From the NCBI GenBank assembly GCA_963764805.1, contig CAVXUB010000006.1:124001-188000 (forward strand): 64,000 bases of DNA. Reading direction: 5' to 3'. Below the pieces are notes generated by a model. It made no database searches. It was not told the DNA's origin and saw nothing but the letters and a program-made list of their open reading frames with translations. Positions 46,087 through 55,627 of this stretch are shown here, piece after piece (the stretch's first letter is position 1; the number at the start of each line of letters is the position of its first letter). The translations under genes were made by a program, and so were the position numbers. The stretch comes from CAVXUB01 sp963764805 (GTDB taxonomy: Bacteria; Actinomycetota; Acidimicrobiia; Acidimicrobiales; Bog-793).

Positions 46087-49000
46087 TTGTCATGTGTTCG
46101 TGGGTCTGCGAGCGCTCTTGTGCTCGTCGGCGCAGCAATCGTTGTCGGCGGAGGGATCGCCGGCGGCGCCGTCTCCTCCCGTAGTGCGGCGGCCGTGCCG
46201 CACATGGCTGCGCTCGCCCCGCTGTCGTCGCCCGCCACCGCCTCCATCCGCTTCTCCCACGCGGTGATCGTCGACGAGCAACGCCCAGGTTTCGAACCGG
46301 ACGTGAAGGTCGACGGGAGGGGCGTGATCTATAGCAGCATGCCTTTCGGCTTCTCCACGACCCAGAGCTTCGTCTGGGCTTCGCACGACAGCGGGAACTC
46401 CTACCAGTTCGTGCCCGGGACCATCGGTCCCGGCAAGCCGGCTACATGCGCGGGCGGTGGCGACTCGGACCTCTTCCTCGACTCGCGCAACCAGCTGTAC
46501 TTCTCTGACCTGCAGGGCCTGACGAACATCTCGAACAGCACGAGCACTGATGGCGGCGCGACCTGGACCACCAACTGCGCCGGTGCCCCGAACACGCCGG
46601 ACGATCGCATGTGGTTCGCCGGGACCGGCGCCGCGGCGACCGGCAACCTCAACCTCTACCAGGACTACGACGTCGTGGACGGCGCGTTACCGAGTGGCGG
46701 CAACCAGCTGGTCGAGACGATCTCCCACGACGGCACGACCTTCGTGCCGGTCGTGAACTCGTCCGCAGCTACGAGCGGTTGCACCGGTGCCGCCACCAAC
46801 TGCGTGACCGACAACGAGGGGATCTCGGGGAACCAAGTGGTCGACCCTGCAACCGGGAACGTCTACATCGCCCACACGACGGTCAACGGCAGCAGCGGTA
46901 CGCCGGGTGTCGAGGTCTCAGAGGGAAGGATCGCAGCCGGAACGCCGACGACAGCCACATGGACCGAGAGCCCGAACCTCGATGCCGCCTTGTGCGCCGA
47001 CCCAAGCTGTGTCGACGCCAGCGGCAACCCGGAGGAGATCGCCGGTGAGAACTTCGCCACCATCGCCCGGGACTCGGCCGGCTATCTCTACGTCACCTTC
47101 ACGGCTGGGCCGCTCGACCACGCGAGCTCGACCGACCCGAACTTCGGTGCGCTCACGGCACCGGAGCAGATCTATGTCGTCCACTCGCTGGAGCCCGCAC
47201 CCGCCGACCCGTCGCAGGTCACGTGGTCGGCGCCAGAGCGCGTGAGCGGATCCGGGATCAGCGCCGGCACCAACACCTTCCCCTGGATCGTCGCCGGCAG
47301 CGCCGGACGGGTCGACGTCGCCTGGTACCACACGACCGAGGTCAGCGAGCCTGGTACGTGTGCCAGCGGCACTGGCACGTGCACGCTCTACGGCGCCGCC
47401 AACCTCAGCAACGCCGAATGGTCGGTCCAGATGGGCCAGAGCCTCGACGCCGACGCGGCGTCGCCGAGCTACACCGTCGTCCCGGTGAGCGAGACCTTCA
47501 TCAAGCACGGGCAGATCTGCACGAACGGCCTCGGCTGCACCACGGGGGGAGACCGCAGCCTGGGTGACTTCTTGCAGGTCACCATCGACCGCCACGGCGC
47601 CGCTCTCGTTTCATATGTGTTCGACACCTCGGCGGACACGTCCGGGGGCGAGAACGCCGGACCGGAGGTCGTCAGCCGTCAGATCAGCGGTCCGAGCCTC
47701 ATCGCCGGGATGCCGGCCGTCACGCAGGGTCGCGGACCGGGACTGACGGTCGGCTCCGTCACGGACCCGAAGCACACCGCGTACTACTCGGCCAACGGCA
47801 GCAGGGTCGTCGCGACGCCGAACCTGACCCTCACGGGCGCTTCGTTGCAGAACGCGCCTGGGCGCAGGCTGATCGCCACCATCTCGGTCCGCAGCCTCAC
47901 CAGCCTGACCGCGTCGGCCACCATCGGCGGCCCAGACGCCAGCTGGATCATGCGCTGGACGGAGGTGACGCCAGGAGCGACCGGCAACGGTTCCATCTAC
48001 TACGTCGGGATGGACAACCACCTCGGCAACGGTTCGCCGACCTTCTTCGCCGGCGACACGGCCGGCATTCCTCCGTCCAACCCCGGCGAGCACACCAAGT
48101 ACATGACCTTCCCGCAGACAGACGTCCTGTCCTCCAAGGACGCGAGCTACGACGCCAAGACGGGCACAATCTCCATCGCCGTCCCTCTCACAGACGTCGG
48201 CAACCCGGCGACGGGTACCCGGCTCTACAGCGTGACAGCCTTCACGGCTACGAGTACGACGCCGCAGTCCTCGACCACGCTGTTCAACCAGATCGACGCG
48301 ACCACACCGTTCGACCAGACGGTCGCGCCGCCGCCCCTCGCCGCTTCGGAGGGGTACTGGGCTGTTGCGTCCGACGGGGGAGTGTTCACCTTCGGGCACG
48401 CCGTCTTCCGCGGCTCGACCGGTTCGGCCCGACTTGCCGAGCCGATCGTGGCGATCGCGTCCACAGGCGACGGCCAGGGGTACTGGCTCGTGGCGTCGGA
48501 TGGAGGGGTCTTCTGCTTCGGGGACGCAACGGTTCCACGGTTCGGCTGCCGGCATGCATCTGAGCTCTCCCGTCGTCGCCCTGGCGGCTACGCCTGATGG
48601 GGGTGGCTACTGGCTGGTCACAGCGAGCGGAGAGGTGATCCCCTTCGGGGACGCCGGAACTTTCGGTTCGGCGACGGGGCGCTTCTCCACCGGTTCGGTG
48701 GTCGGCATCACAGCGACGCACACCGGGCACGGCTACTGGGTCGCGACGTCAGCGGGCCAGGTGCTGGCGTTCGGCGACGCCGTGGAACACGGCTCGATGT
48801 ACGGGCAGCACCTCAACAAGCCGATCGTCGGCATCGCCAGCACGCCCGACAGCGGCGGCTACTGGCTCGTGGCCGCCGATGGAGGAATCTTCGCCTACGG
48901 GGACGCCCAGTTCCATGGATCGGTGGGCGCGATCCACCTCAACGACGCGGTTGTCGGGATCGCTCCGGCCCCGGACGGGCGCGGCTACTGGGTCGTAGCC

Positions 49001-49108
49001 TCCGACGGAGGGGTCTTCGCCTTCGGCGACAGCGGGGCCCTCGGATCTCTCGCCGGAAAGCACCTCAACCAGCCGGTAGTGGGGATCGCGTCGCTGCCGG
49101 TGCCGTGA
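46087..49108 (+). CDS. Large secreted protein: sialidase-like propeller plus six GYW repeats (frameshift near 48535)
   Basis: About 1,000 residues. A signal-like hydrophobic N-terminus (ALVLVGAAIVVGGGIAGG) is followed by a ~700-residue beta-rich region with sialidase/exo-like phrases (WASHDSGNSYQFVPG, STDGGATWTTNCAGAP), paired cysteines and no clear catalytic set. The C-terminal ~250 residues are six ~42-residue repeats of the GYWLVASDGG type. Near 48535 one base shifts the frame inside repeat 2; the continuing frame ends at 49108. TTG 46087 is the best start seen. Binding or display outside the cell is likely. Confidence 0.7.
48352..49105 (+). repeat. Six tandem ~125-bp coding repeats (GYW..ASDGGVF.FGDA type)
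   Basis: Each unit encodes GYW(L/V)V(A)xxGxVFxFGDAxxxGS followed by a L..PVVGIA segment, probably one propeller blade or beta-hairpin pair. Units begin at about 48352, 48478, 48604, 48736, 48862 and 48985. The third and fourth are the most diverged. Confidence 0.75.
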
Positions 49109-49180
49109 CCCCGGCGAGAGGGGATCGCCGGCGGAACTGGTGAGGTTTCGTGACGTAGGGGGTCCGGGGAGTCTGCAGGT

Positions 49181-50822
49181 GTGAGTTGCCTGCTCCCGTT
49201 CGCCTACGCGAGGAGCAAGTCGCTCGCGGGGCGCATGGCGGACACGGTCGCGAGCGGGGTCTCCGACGGCGTCAGTCGCGTCACCGACCATGTCGGCGGC
49301 CCGGCCAGGCGGCGCGTGATCCTCCTTCTGGCGAGCGTGCTCTCCCTTTCGGCGGCGGATCAGGGGGCTATCGGCGCGGTCGCGCCGGACCTGGAGAGCT
49401 CGCTTCACATCTCCAACATCGATCTCGGTCTCCTGGTGACACTGTCGTCGGTGGTCGCGGCGGTGACGACCCTCCCCTTCGGGCACTTCGTCGACCGGGC
49501 GCCGAGAGTGCGGCTCGTCGCCGGGGCGATCCTTGTCTGGGGCGTGGCAGAGGCTGCCGGCGCATTCTCGATCGACTTTGCGATGCTGCTCGCCACGCGC
49601 GTCGCGCTCGGAGCGTTGACGGCGGTAGCTGCCCCGGCCGTCGCGTCGTTGATGGGCGATCTGTTCCCGCCAGGCGAGCGAGGGCGCGTGCTACGGCTTC
49701 GTCGTGACAGGCGAGCTCGTCGGCGCCGGTGTAGGGGTGCTCGTGGCGGGGCTGATCGCCGGTTGGTTCGGCTGGCGTCCGGCACTGGGGATACTCGGCC
49801 TGCCGAGCGTGGTGCTCGTGTGGGCGCTTCTGCGCTACCTGCCCGAACCGAGCAGGGAGGGCCGCAGCTGGATCGGCACCGGCTCCGAATCGATCCCCGC
49901 CACGGTGGAGGCTCCGAGGCAGGACGGGCGGGAGCTCGCCGATCACGGCGGATCCTCGGAATCTGGCGGCGGCCAGCTGCACGAGCTCGTCGAGCGGAAG
50001 GGGGTCGAACCTCGCGAAGAGATCGTCATCGACGACAACCCGGCGGAATGGACCCTCTGGAGAGCCGTCGCGTACGTGCTGCGAGTCAAGACGAACGTCG
50101 TGATGATCGTCGCATCGTCACTGGGCTACTTCTTCTTCGCGGGCCTCAAGACCTTCGCCCTGCTGTTCGTCCGCGGCCAGTACGGGGTCAACCAGGGGGT
50201 CGCGACCATCCTCGTGATAGTCGTCGGCCTCGGTGCGGCCGCAGGGGTGATCGGCGGGGGCCGGTGGGGAGACGGATTGATCGGCCGAGGACACGTCACC
50301 GCCCGCATCGACATCGGCGCCGGCGGCTACGCTGGCGCCGCCTTGCTGCTGGTGCCGGTTCTGCTGACGAGCAGCCTCGGGATCGCTCTCCCGCTGATGA
50401 TCGTGGCGGCTGGATTCATGTCGGCACCGAACGCCACGCTCGACGCCGCTCGACTGGATGTGGTTCCGGCGCAATTGTGGGGAAGGGCCGAGGCCGTACG
50501 GACCCTGATCCGCACCCTGCTGGAGGCGGGAGCTCCGCTGACCTTCGGCTTTGTGTCGGAGCAGTTCGGGGCGAACCGTGGGGGATTGGCCGTCGTGGCG
50601 GGCGGGGCGAAGTCGCCGGCAGGGACGCCGGCACAGGTGCGAGGACTCGGGGACGCCTTCCTGCTGATGCTCGTGCCCCTGGCAGTCAGCGGGCTGATGT
50701 TGCTGCTCGCCCGCAGGGCCTATCCGGTCGACGCCGCATCGGCTGCCGCCTCGCAGCGCCGAGTCGCTTCAACTCGGAGAAAGGCCTCGACCCACAAGCG
50801 GCGCCGTTCACCCGGAAGATGA
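49181..50822 (+). CDS. Major facilitator superfamily transporter (frameshift near 49690)
   Basis: About 545 residues. The first six helices begin LLLASVLSLSAADQGAIGAVA, with the helix 2-3 loop FGHFVDRAPRVRLVAGA. Near 49690 an extra base separates GERGRV from the continuing TGELVGAGVGVLVAGLIAGW and GWRPALGI. A long acidic cytoplasmic loop precedes the second helix bundle (LRVKTNVVMIVASSLGYFFF). It ends in a basic tail (RRKASTHKRRRSPGR). It resembles spinster-like/sugar-phosphate MFS proteins; the substrate is unknown. GTG 49181 is used. Confidence 0.8.
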
Positions 50823-50929
50823 CATGCGGCGTGCGGACCGCCCTCCTTGGGGAGCGACTCGGGCCTCCCAAGATCGGCGAGCCGAAACGGATCCGCTTCA
50901 GGGTGGCCATGGTGCAAGCTTTGCGTTCC

Positions 50930-51688
50930 TCACAGGATCGCGCCAGGGCCGGCGTCGATCACGGCCCGCACCCGCGCCTCCGTCGGCTGCAGGCCGAAGT
51001 ACGTGACCGCCCAGGTGAGCCCGGCCCTGCTCCAGGGCTCGAGGTCGGTCTCGGGCGGAAGCTCCGTGATGAGGTCGAACCCGACGCCCTCCGGGCGTGC
51101 AGCCCTGATCTCGGCGGCCAGTTCGGCCAGCTCGTCCGGACCGGGCAGCCCGATGACGAACAGGCCGTCCCAGCGCAGCGCCCGGCGCACCGGTCGCCGG
51201 TGCGGCCACTCGCCTGCGACCCAGACCGGTGGTCTCGGCCGCTGAAGCGGTCGCGGCTCGAACTCCCCGCCCCAGTAGCTCGCCAAGGCTTGCAGACCCG
51301 CATCGAGGAGCTGGGCGCGCTGGCGGGGGTCGGTCACCTCGCCGAACGGCTCGAGCTCGTTGTTTCGAACGCTGCCGAGGCCTGTCCCGAAGATGAGCCG
51401 GCCGGAGCTCAGCACGTCCAACGTGGCTGTCTCGCGAGCCACCTTGTGCACCCGCCGGCGGGAGAGCGGGGTGACCAATGCACCGAGTCGCAAGCGGGAG
51501 GTAGCGCAGGCCACTGCGGCGAGCGTCACCCACGGATCGGCCACCGCCCGCACCGGCGCCCGGTACGAGATGTGGTCCCAGACGAAGAAGCCGTCCCATC
51601 CTTTCTCCTCGGCCCGGGCCGCCAGACGGGCCACGACCTTGGGATCGGCGAGCTCATCGAAGAGTCCGACGTCGATGCCGTATCTCAT
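50930..51688 (-). CDS. LLM-class (luciferase-like) F420/FMN-dependent oxidoreductase
   Basis: About 252 residues of a luciferase-like TIM barrel: YGIDVGLFDELADPKVVARL, WDGFFVWDHISYRAPV, LRLGALVTPLSRRRVHKVAR, FGTGLGSV. Actinobacterial members often use coenzyme F420. ATG 51688 is chosen because the fold starts there. It is slightly short for the family but keeps both ends. The RibD-like gene lies 16 bp upstream on the same strand, so they may be cotranscribed. The substrate is unknown. Confidence 0.87.
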   Translation of the reverse strand: MRYGIDVGLFDELADPKVVARLAARAEEKGWDGFFVWDHISYRAPVRAVADPWVTLAAVACATSRLRLGALVTPLSRRRVHKVARETATLDVLSSGRLIFGTGLGSVRNNELEPFGEVTDPRQRAQLLDAGLQALASYWGGEFEPRPLQRPRPPVWVAGEWPHRRPVRRALRWDGLFVIGLPGPDELAELAAEIRAARPEGVGFDLITELPPETDLEPWSRAGLTWAVTYFGLQPTEARVRAVIDAGPGAIL

Positions 51689-51704
51689 CGATCGAATCTT
51701 GCCA

Positions 51705-52241
51705 TCACGGCTCGACGCGGAAGTTGACAAGGACATATCCGGTCGGAGAGGTGACGCTCCGCCTCAATGACAGTCGCTTCGGAACACCTCTCTCGAAGAG
51801 CTTGCGGCCCTGCATCTGGATCGACGGAGCGATCACGAGTCTGAGCTCGTCGATTAGTCCTGCCTCGAGGAGCGACTGCGTCAACTCGATGCTCCCGTGC
51901 ACGCCGATGTCGCTGCCGGGCTGGCTCTTGAGCTCGATCACGAAGCTGCGGAGATCACCTTCGATGGCCGTGGTGTTCTGCCAGGCGGGGTCCAATGGCT
52001 TGGAGGACGCCACGAACTTGGCGGTCTTGTTGATGAACGTCGCAAACGGCTCGATGTCGCTCGCCGGCCAGAACTCGGCCCACTCGTCGTAGGTGCGGTG
52101 CCCGAGCAGAACCGCGTCCTGGGAGCCGATGACGTCAGCCAGATTCTCCTCCATCGCCTCGTCGAAGTCGGTGATGAAGGCATCCGGAGCCTCGGCAACT
52201 CCGTCAAGCGACAGCAACTGGTACACCACGACATCTCGCAC
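51705..52241 (-). CDS. Dihydrofolate-reductase-like (RibD C-terminal) protein
   Basis: 178 residues of the RibD_C/DHFR fold: VVVYQLLSLDGVAEAPDAF, AVLLGHRTYDEWAEFWP, KFVASSKPLD, GVHGSIELTQSLLEAGLIDELRLVIAP. Stand-alone members are common in actinobacteria and reduce unknown substrates with NADPH. The frame is intact. ATG 52241. Confidence 0.87.
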   Translation of the reverse strand: MRDVVVYQLLSLDGVAEAPDAFITDFDEAMEENLADVIGSQDAVLLGHRTYDEWAEFWPASDIEPFATFINKTAKFVASSKPLDPAWQNTTAIEGDLRSFVIELKSQPGSDIGVHGSIELTQSLLEAGLIDELRLVIAPSIQMQGRKLFERGVPKRLSLRRSVTSPTGYVLVNFRVEP

Positions 52242-52322
52242 AGTGCGCCTCCTCGAGCGATTTCATCTCCAGAGACGTCCGAAAGTGGCGCGATTCATCG
52301 GCCCGATCGAATCCTCTGACGG

Positions 52323-52868
52323 TCAGGTTCCGCCGCCGGATTCGTTCGTGCTGAAGCCGGCAGCGGACTCGAGCGCGTGCTCGACGAGCGGGACCGTCCG
52401 GCCATCCGCCTCCGGCACCACCGTGATGCTTCCCTTCGTCTCGTAGAGGACGTAGCGGACGTCCTCGATGGAGAAGACGCCCTGTTGACGCAGTTGCGCC
52501 TCGAGGTCGTTCACGGTCAGGCCGCAGCGGCGAAGCTCTCCCATGCGCATGCGACCGTGCGCCACGAGCACCCGGACGCGGTGGTCGACGAGCTTGTTGA
52601 AAGCCCGGTTGTAGCGCAGCACGGACACGAGTCGGTGGAGCACCACCAGCGTCACGATGGCGACGCCTCCGGTGACGTAGGACTGATTGCTGGCAAGCGC
52701 CGTCCGGCCGACGATCGCTCCCATCGCCACTGCTGCAACGAAGTCGATGATCGTCCACTGCGCAAGCGTGCGCCGCTCCCCGAGCCGCAGTGCGCAGAGC
52801 GCCGTGAGGTACATCAGCGCGGCCTTGCCGGCGACCGCGCCAAGGTGGGTCCAGTTCCCGATCAGCAC
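52323..52868 (-). CDS. DUF421 (YetF-like) membrane protein
   Basis: About 181 residues. Two or three N-terminal helices (KAALMYLTALCALRLGERR, IDFVAAVAMGAIVGRTAL, VTGGVAIVTLVVLHRLV) precede the conserved cytosolic domain with LVDHRVRVLVAHGRM, GLTVNDLEAQLRQQGV and EDVRYVLYETKGSITVV. The family is of unknown function. GTG 52868 is chosen since upstream residues do not fit. It is divergent from the MarR gene, with ~95 bp between them that may hold shared control sites. Confidence 0.8.
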   Translation of the reverse strand: MLIGNWTHLGAVAGKAALMYLTALCALRLGERRTLAQWTIIDFVAAVAMGAIVGRTALASNQSYVTGGVAIVTLVVLHRLVSVLRYNRAFNKLVDHRVRVLVAHGRMRMGELRRCGLTVNDLEAQLRQQGVFSIEDVRYVLYETKGSITVVPEADGRTVPLVEHALESAAGFSTNESGGGT

Positions 52869-52946
52869 GCCCCGCGCATACCCGCTCGCCACCGACCTGA
52901 TGCCATGGCCGCGCAGTCCGCAGGAGGCGAAAGCTAAATCGTTAGT

Positions 52947-52957
52947 GTATGCAATAC
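52947..52957. promoter_or_regulatory. Possible MarR operator (GTATGCAATAC)
   Basis: GTAT and ATAC form an inverted repeat around GCA, eight bases before the MarR start. MarR proteins usually bind such short AT-rich palindromes in their own promoters. This AT-rich patch stands out in the GC-rich surroundings. Confidence 0.35.
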
Positions 52958-52964
52958 TTAGAGC

Positions 52965-53453
52965 ATGCAACATGACCAGGTGCCCGCGCCGGCGAGCGAT
53001 CAGGTGGTGAACGCCGTGCTTTCCGCCAGCCGGGTGCTGGTGGCTGTCGCCGCCCGCTCGCTGGCCGGAGTCGGTGAAGAGGTCACACTTGCGCAGTACC
53101 GCACGCTCGTCGTGCTCGCCTCGCGAGGGCCGCAGAGCCTGGCGAGCCTCGCCGAGGCGGTGGCGGTCACGCCGGCCACGGCGACCCGGATGTGCGACCG
53201 GCTCGTCCGCAAGGACCTCGTCCGGCGTCGCGTGCGAGCAGGGCAACCGCCGCCAGGTGCGGCTGACTTTGACGCCAGTCCGGCAGGGAGCTCGTCGACG
53301 CGGGTCACGGCTCGCCGGCGCGCCGAGATCGAGCGGATCGTCTCGGAGATGCCGGCAGACGAGCAGACCGTCCTCGTGCAAGCGCTTGGGCGGCTGGCTG
53401 CCGTCGCCGGTGAGGTGCCCGAGCAGGACTGGACCACGGGCTGGGACCTGTAG
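52965..53453 (+). CDS. MarR-family transcriptional regulator (locally frame-scrambled)
   Basis: The winged-helix core is clear: TLAQYRTLVVLASRGPQSLASLAEAV with TPATATRMCDRLVRKDLV. Between about 53236 and 53320 the open frame is wrong: NRRQVRLTLTP and GRELVDA, the expected wing and helix, are in the other two frames, and the correct frame resumes at VTARRRAEIERIV. Several indels therefore cancel out. ATG 52965. Its stop overlaps the start of the damaged clc gene. Its target may include itself and DUF421 (inference). Confidence 0.75.
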   Translation: MQHDQVPAPASDQVVNAVLSASRVLVAVAARSLAGVGEEVTLAQYRTLVVLASRGPQSLASLAEAVAVTPATATRMCDRLVRKDLVRRRVRAGQPPPGAADFDASPAGSSSTRVTARRRAEIERIVSEMPADEQTVLVQALGRLAAVAGEVPEQDWTTGWDL

Positions 53454-55568
53454 TGGCCGCAGCCGTCTCCCGTCTCACGCCGGCGGCGGGCGTCGCTGCG
53501 CACCCTGCAGGCGCGTGCGTCGGCCTGGCTCGCTTCGACCACCTACGTGCGCAAGTGGCTGGTGCTCGGCATGCCTCATCGGCCTCGATCGCCGGGCTCG
53601 GCGCGCTCGTCTTCTACGAGGCACTCGTCGTGGCGACCCACCTCTTCCTCGGCGTGCTGGCCGGCTACCACGTCCCGACCCCGGTCGGCGAAGGGGGCTG
53701 CAGGCGGCCTCGCCGCACTTCGTCCGGCCGTGGGCCGTTCCCGCTCGTGGTCTGCGCCGGCGCGCTCGCTCGCGGCCTTGCTCGTCTTCCGCATCGCCCC
53801 CGAGGCCGAGGGCCACGGCACCGACGCCGCCATCTAGGCGGTCCACCACAACCCGCGTGGCATCCGGCTGCGCACCGTCGTCGTCAAGATCGTCGCCTCG
53901 GCCCTCACCATCGGCTCGGGCGGCTCCGGCGGGCGGGAAGGCCCGACCGGGCAGATCAGCGCCGGCTTCGGCTCGCTTCTGGCCCGCGTCGCTCGACCTC
54001 AGCCGCCGCCGACGCCCGCATCGCGGTGGCGAGCGGCATCGGCTCGGGCATCGGTGCGATCTTCGGGGCGCCGCTCGGCGGGGCGGTGCTGGCGACCGAG
54101 ATCCTCTACCGCGACGACTTCGAGGTCGAGGCGCTCCTCCCCGCCTTCATCGCCTCGATCGTCGGCTACGTCGTCTTCGGGTCGGTGCGCGGCTTCGGCC
54201 CGCTGTTCGGCTACGCCGGCAGCTACCACTTCGCCCAGCGCCCCGCAGCTGATCTGGTTCGCCCTCATCGGCATCGTCGGCGGGCTCATCGGGCTCGCTC
54301 TACGCCAAGGGCTTCTACGGCATCGCCGGCGCTCTTCGCCCGGCTTCCCGTCCCCCGCTGGTCCGGCCGGCGATCGGCGGCGCTCCTCGTCGGCTGCATC
54401 GGCTCTGGCCATCCCCGAGGTGCTCGGCACCGGCTACGGCTGGATCCAGCAGGGCCTCGGTCGCAGGCTCGCTCGCCATCCCGTTGTGGATCGTGCTCGT
54501 CCTGCCCGTTCGCCCGGATCGTGGCGACCGGCCTGTCCATCGGCTCGGGCGGCTCGGGCGGCATCTTCGGCCCGGGCATGGTGATCGGGGCCTTCGTCGG
54601 CGCGGCGGTCTGGCGCCTCGCTCGAACCGATCGTCCCCAGCCTCGGCGACACGACCCGGCGCCCTACGTATCGTCGGGATGATGGCCTGCTTCGGCGAGC
54701 ATCGCCCGTGCCCCGCTGGCGGTCATGCTGATGGTCGCCGAGATGACGGGCAGTCTCAACCTGATCGCCCCGGCGATGGTCGCAGTCGGGCTGGCCACGC
54801 TCATCGTCCGTCGACTGACGACACGATCTACCGGAGCCAGCTCCGCAACCGGGCGGAGTCGCCCGCGCACCGGGTCCTCGCCGGCCTTCCGCTGCTCGCT
54901 TCGATCAGGGCCGCCGATGCGATGCTGCCACCTCGGTGCCTCGTCGAGTCGGGCTCGGACGTGGCGACTGCGCGCGCCCATCTCGACGCGGCGGGCGTCG
55001 ACGGTGCGCCGGTGGTCGACTCGGAGAAGCGCTATCTCGGCATCGTCTCGCTCGGCGCCCTTGGCTCCCTCGCGGACGACGAGAGGGGCGGGGCCGCAAG
55101 AATCGAGGGCTCGGGCGCTGTCGATGCCTCCCTGGCGCCGGTCCCGGACGAGATGCAGCTCGATGCGCTCCTCGAGCGACTGAGCTCGGCGTCGCGGCGC
55201 TTGGGGCACCGTCGTCGATGCCGATCGGCGGGTGGTGGGGACGATCTCGATATCGGACGTGGTCCGTGCCTACCGCCGTGCGCTTCAGGCCACCCTCAGA
55301 CATCTCCCCGATGTGGCTGCCGACAGCGGGCTGGCGGAGGTGATCGTCGCCGAGGGGTCGGTGCTCGCCGGCGCCACACTTCCGGTCGGGGCTGCTCCCG
55401 AAGGGAGCTCTGGTCACAGCCGTCGAGCGCGGCGCAGAGGTCTTCCAACCGGCCGGCGACACGCTGATCCGCGCCGGTGACCGGATGACGGTGCTCGGCG
55501 GTCCAGAGGACCTGGAACGCCTTCGCCAGCTCGCCCGCCCCGGCTCGTCTGACCAGATGTCCACATGA
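53453..55568 (+). pseudogene. CLC chloride channel/transporter with CBS and TrkA-C-like domains, >10 frameshifts and one in-frame stop
   Basis: Pieces in all three frames join into one CLC protein: WLVLGM, LIAGLGALVFYEALVVATH, APEAEGHGTDAAI, TIGSGGSGGREGPTGQISAG, EILYRDDFEVEALLPAFIAS, GLSIGSGGSGGIFGPGMV, MVAEMTGSLNLIAPAMV, then CBS domains (ASIRAADAM, VDGAPVVDSEKRYLGIVS) and a TrkA-C-like end (GDTLIRAGDRMTVLGG). An in-frame TAG interrupts at 53835-53837. Eight frameshifts create the same local word CGCTC. A function cannot be assumed as written; it may be badly read rather than truly dead. Confidence 0.8.
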
Positions 55569-55627
55569 CAGGCGACTGTCTCTGAGTGAGCCGTTCCGCC
55601 GCCTCGGTGCCGCCTCGTGGCCGAGGG

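Noticed and set aside
53835..53837. Stop-codon recoding of TAG in the clc gene
   Set aside because: The gene also has many frameshifts, and other genes end normally at TAG, so recoding is not supported.
53453..55568. A strict rule that every GCTC gains a C
   Set aside because: GTGCTCGTC, TTGCTCGTC, GTGCTCGGC and GGGCTCATC in the same gene are unchanged, so the pattern is a tendency, not a rule.
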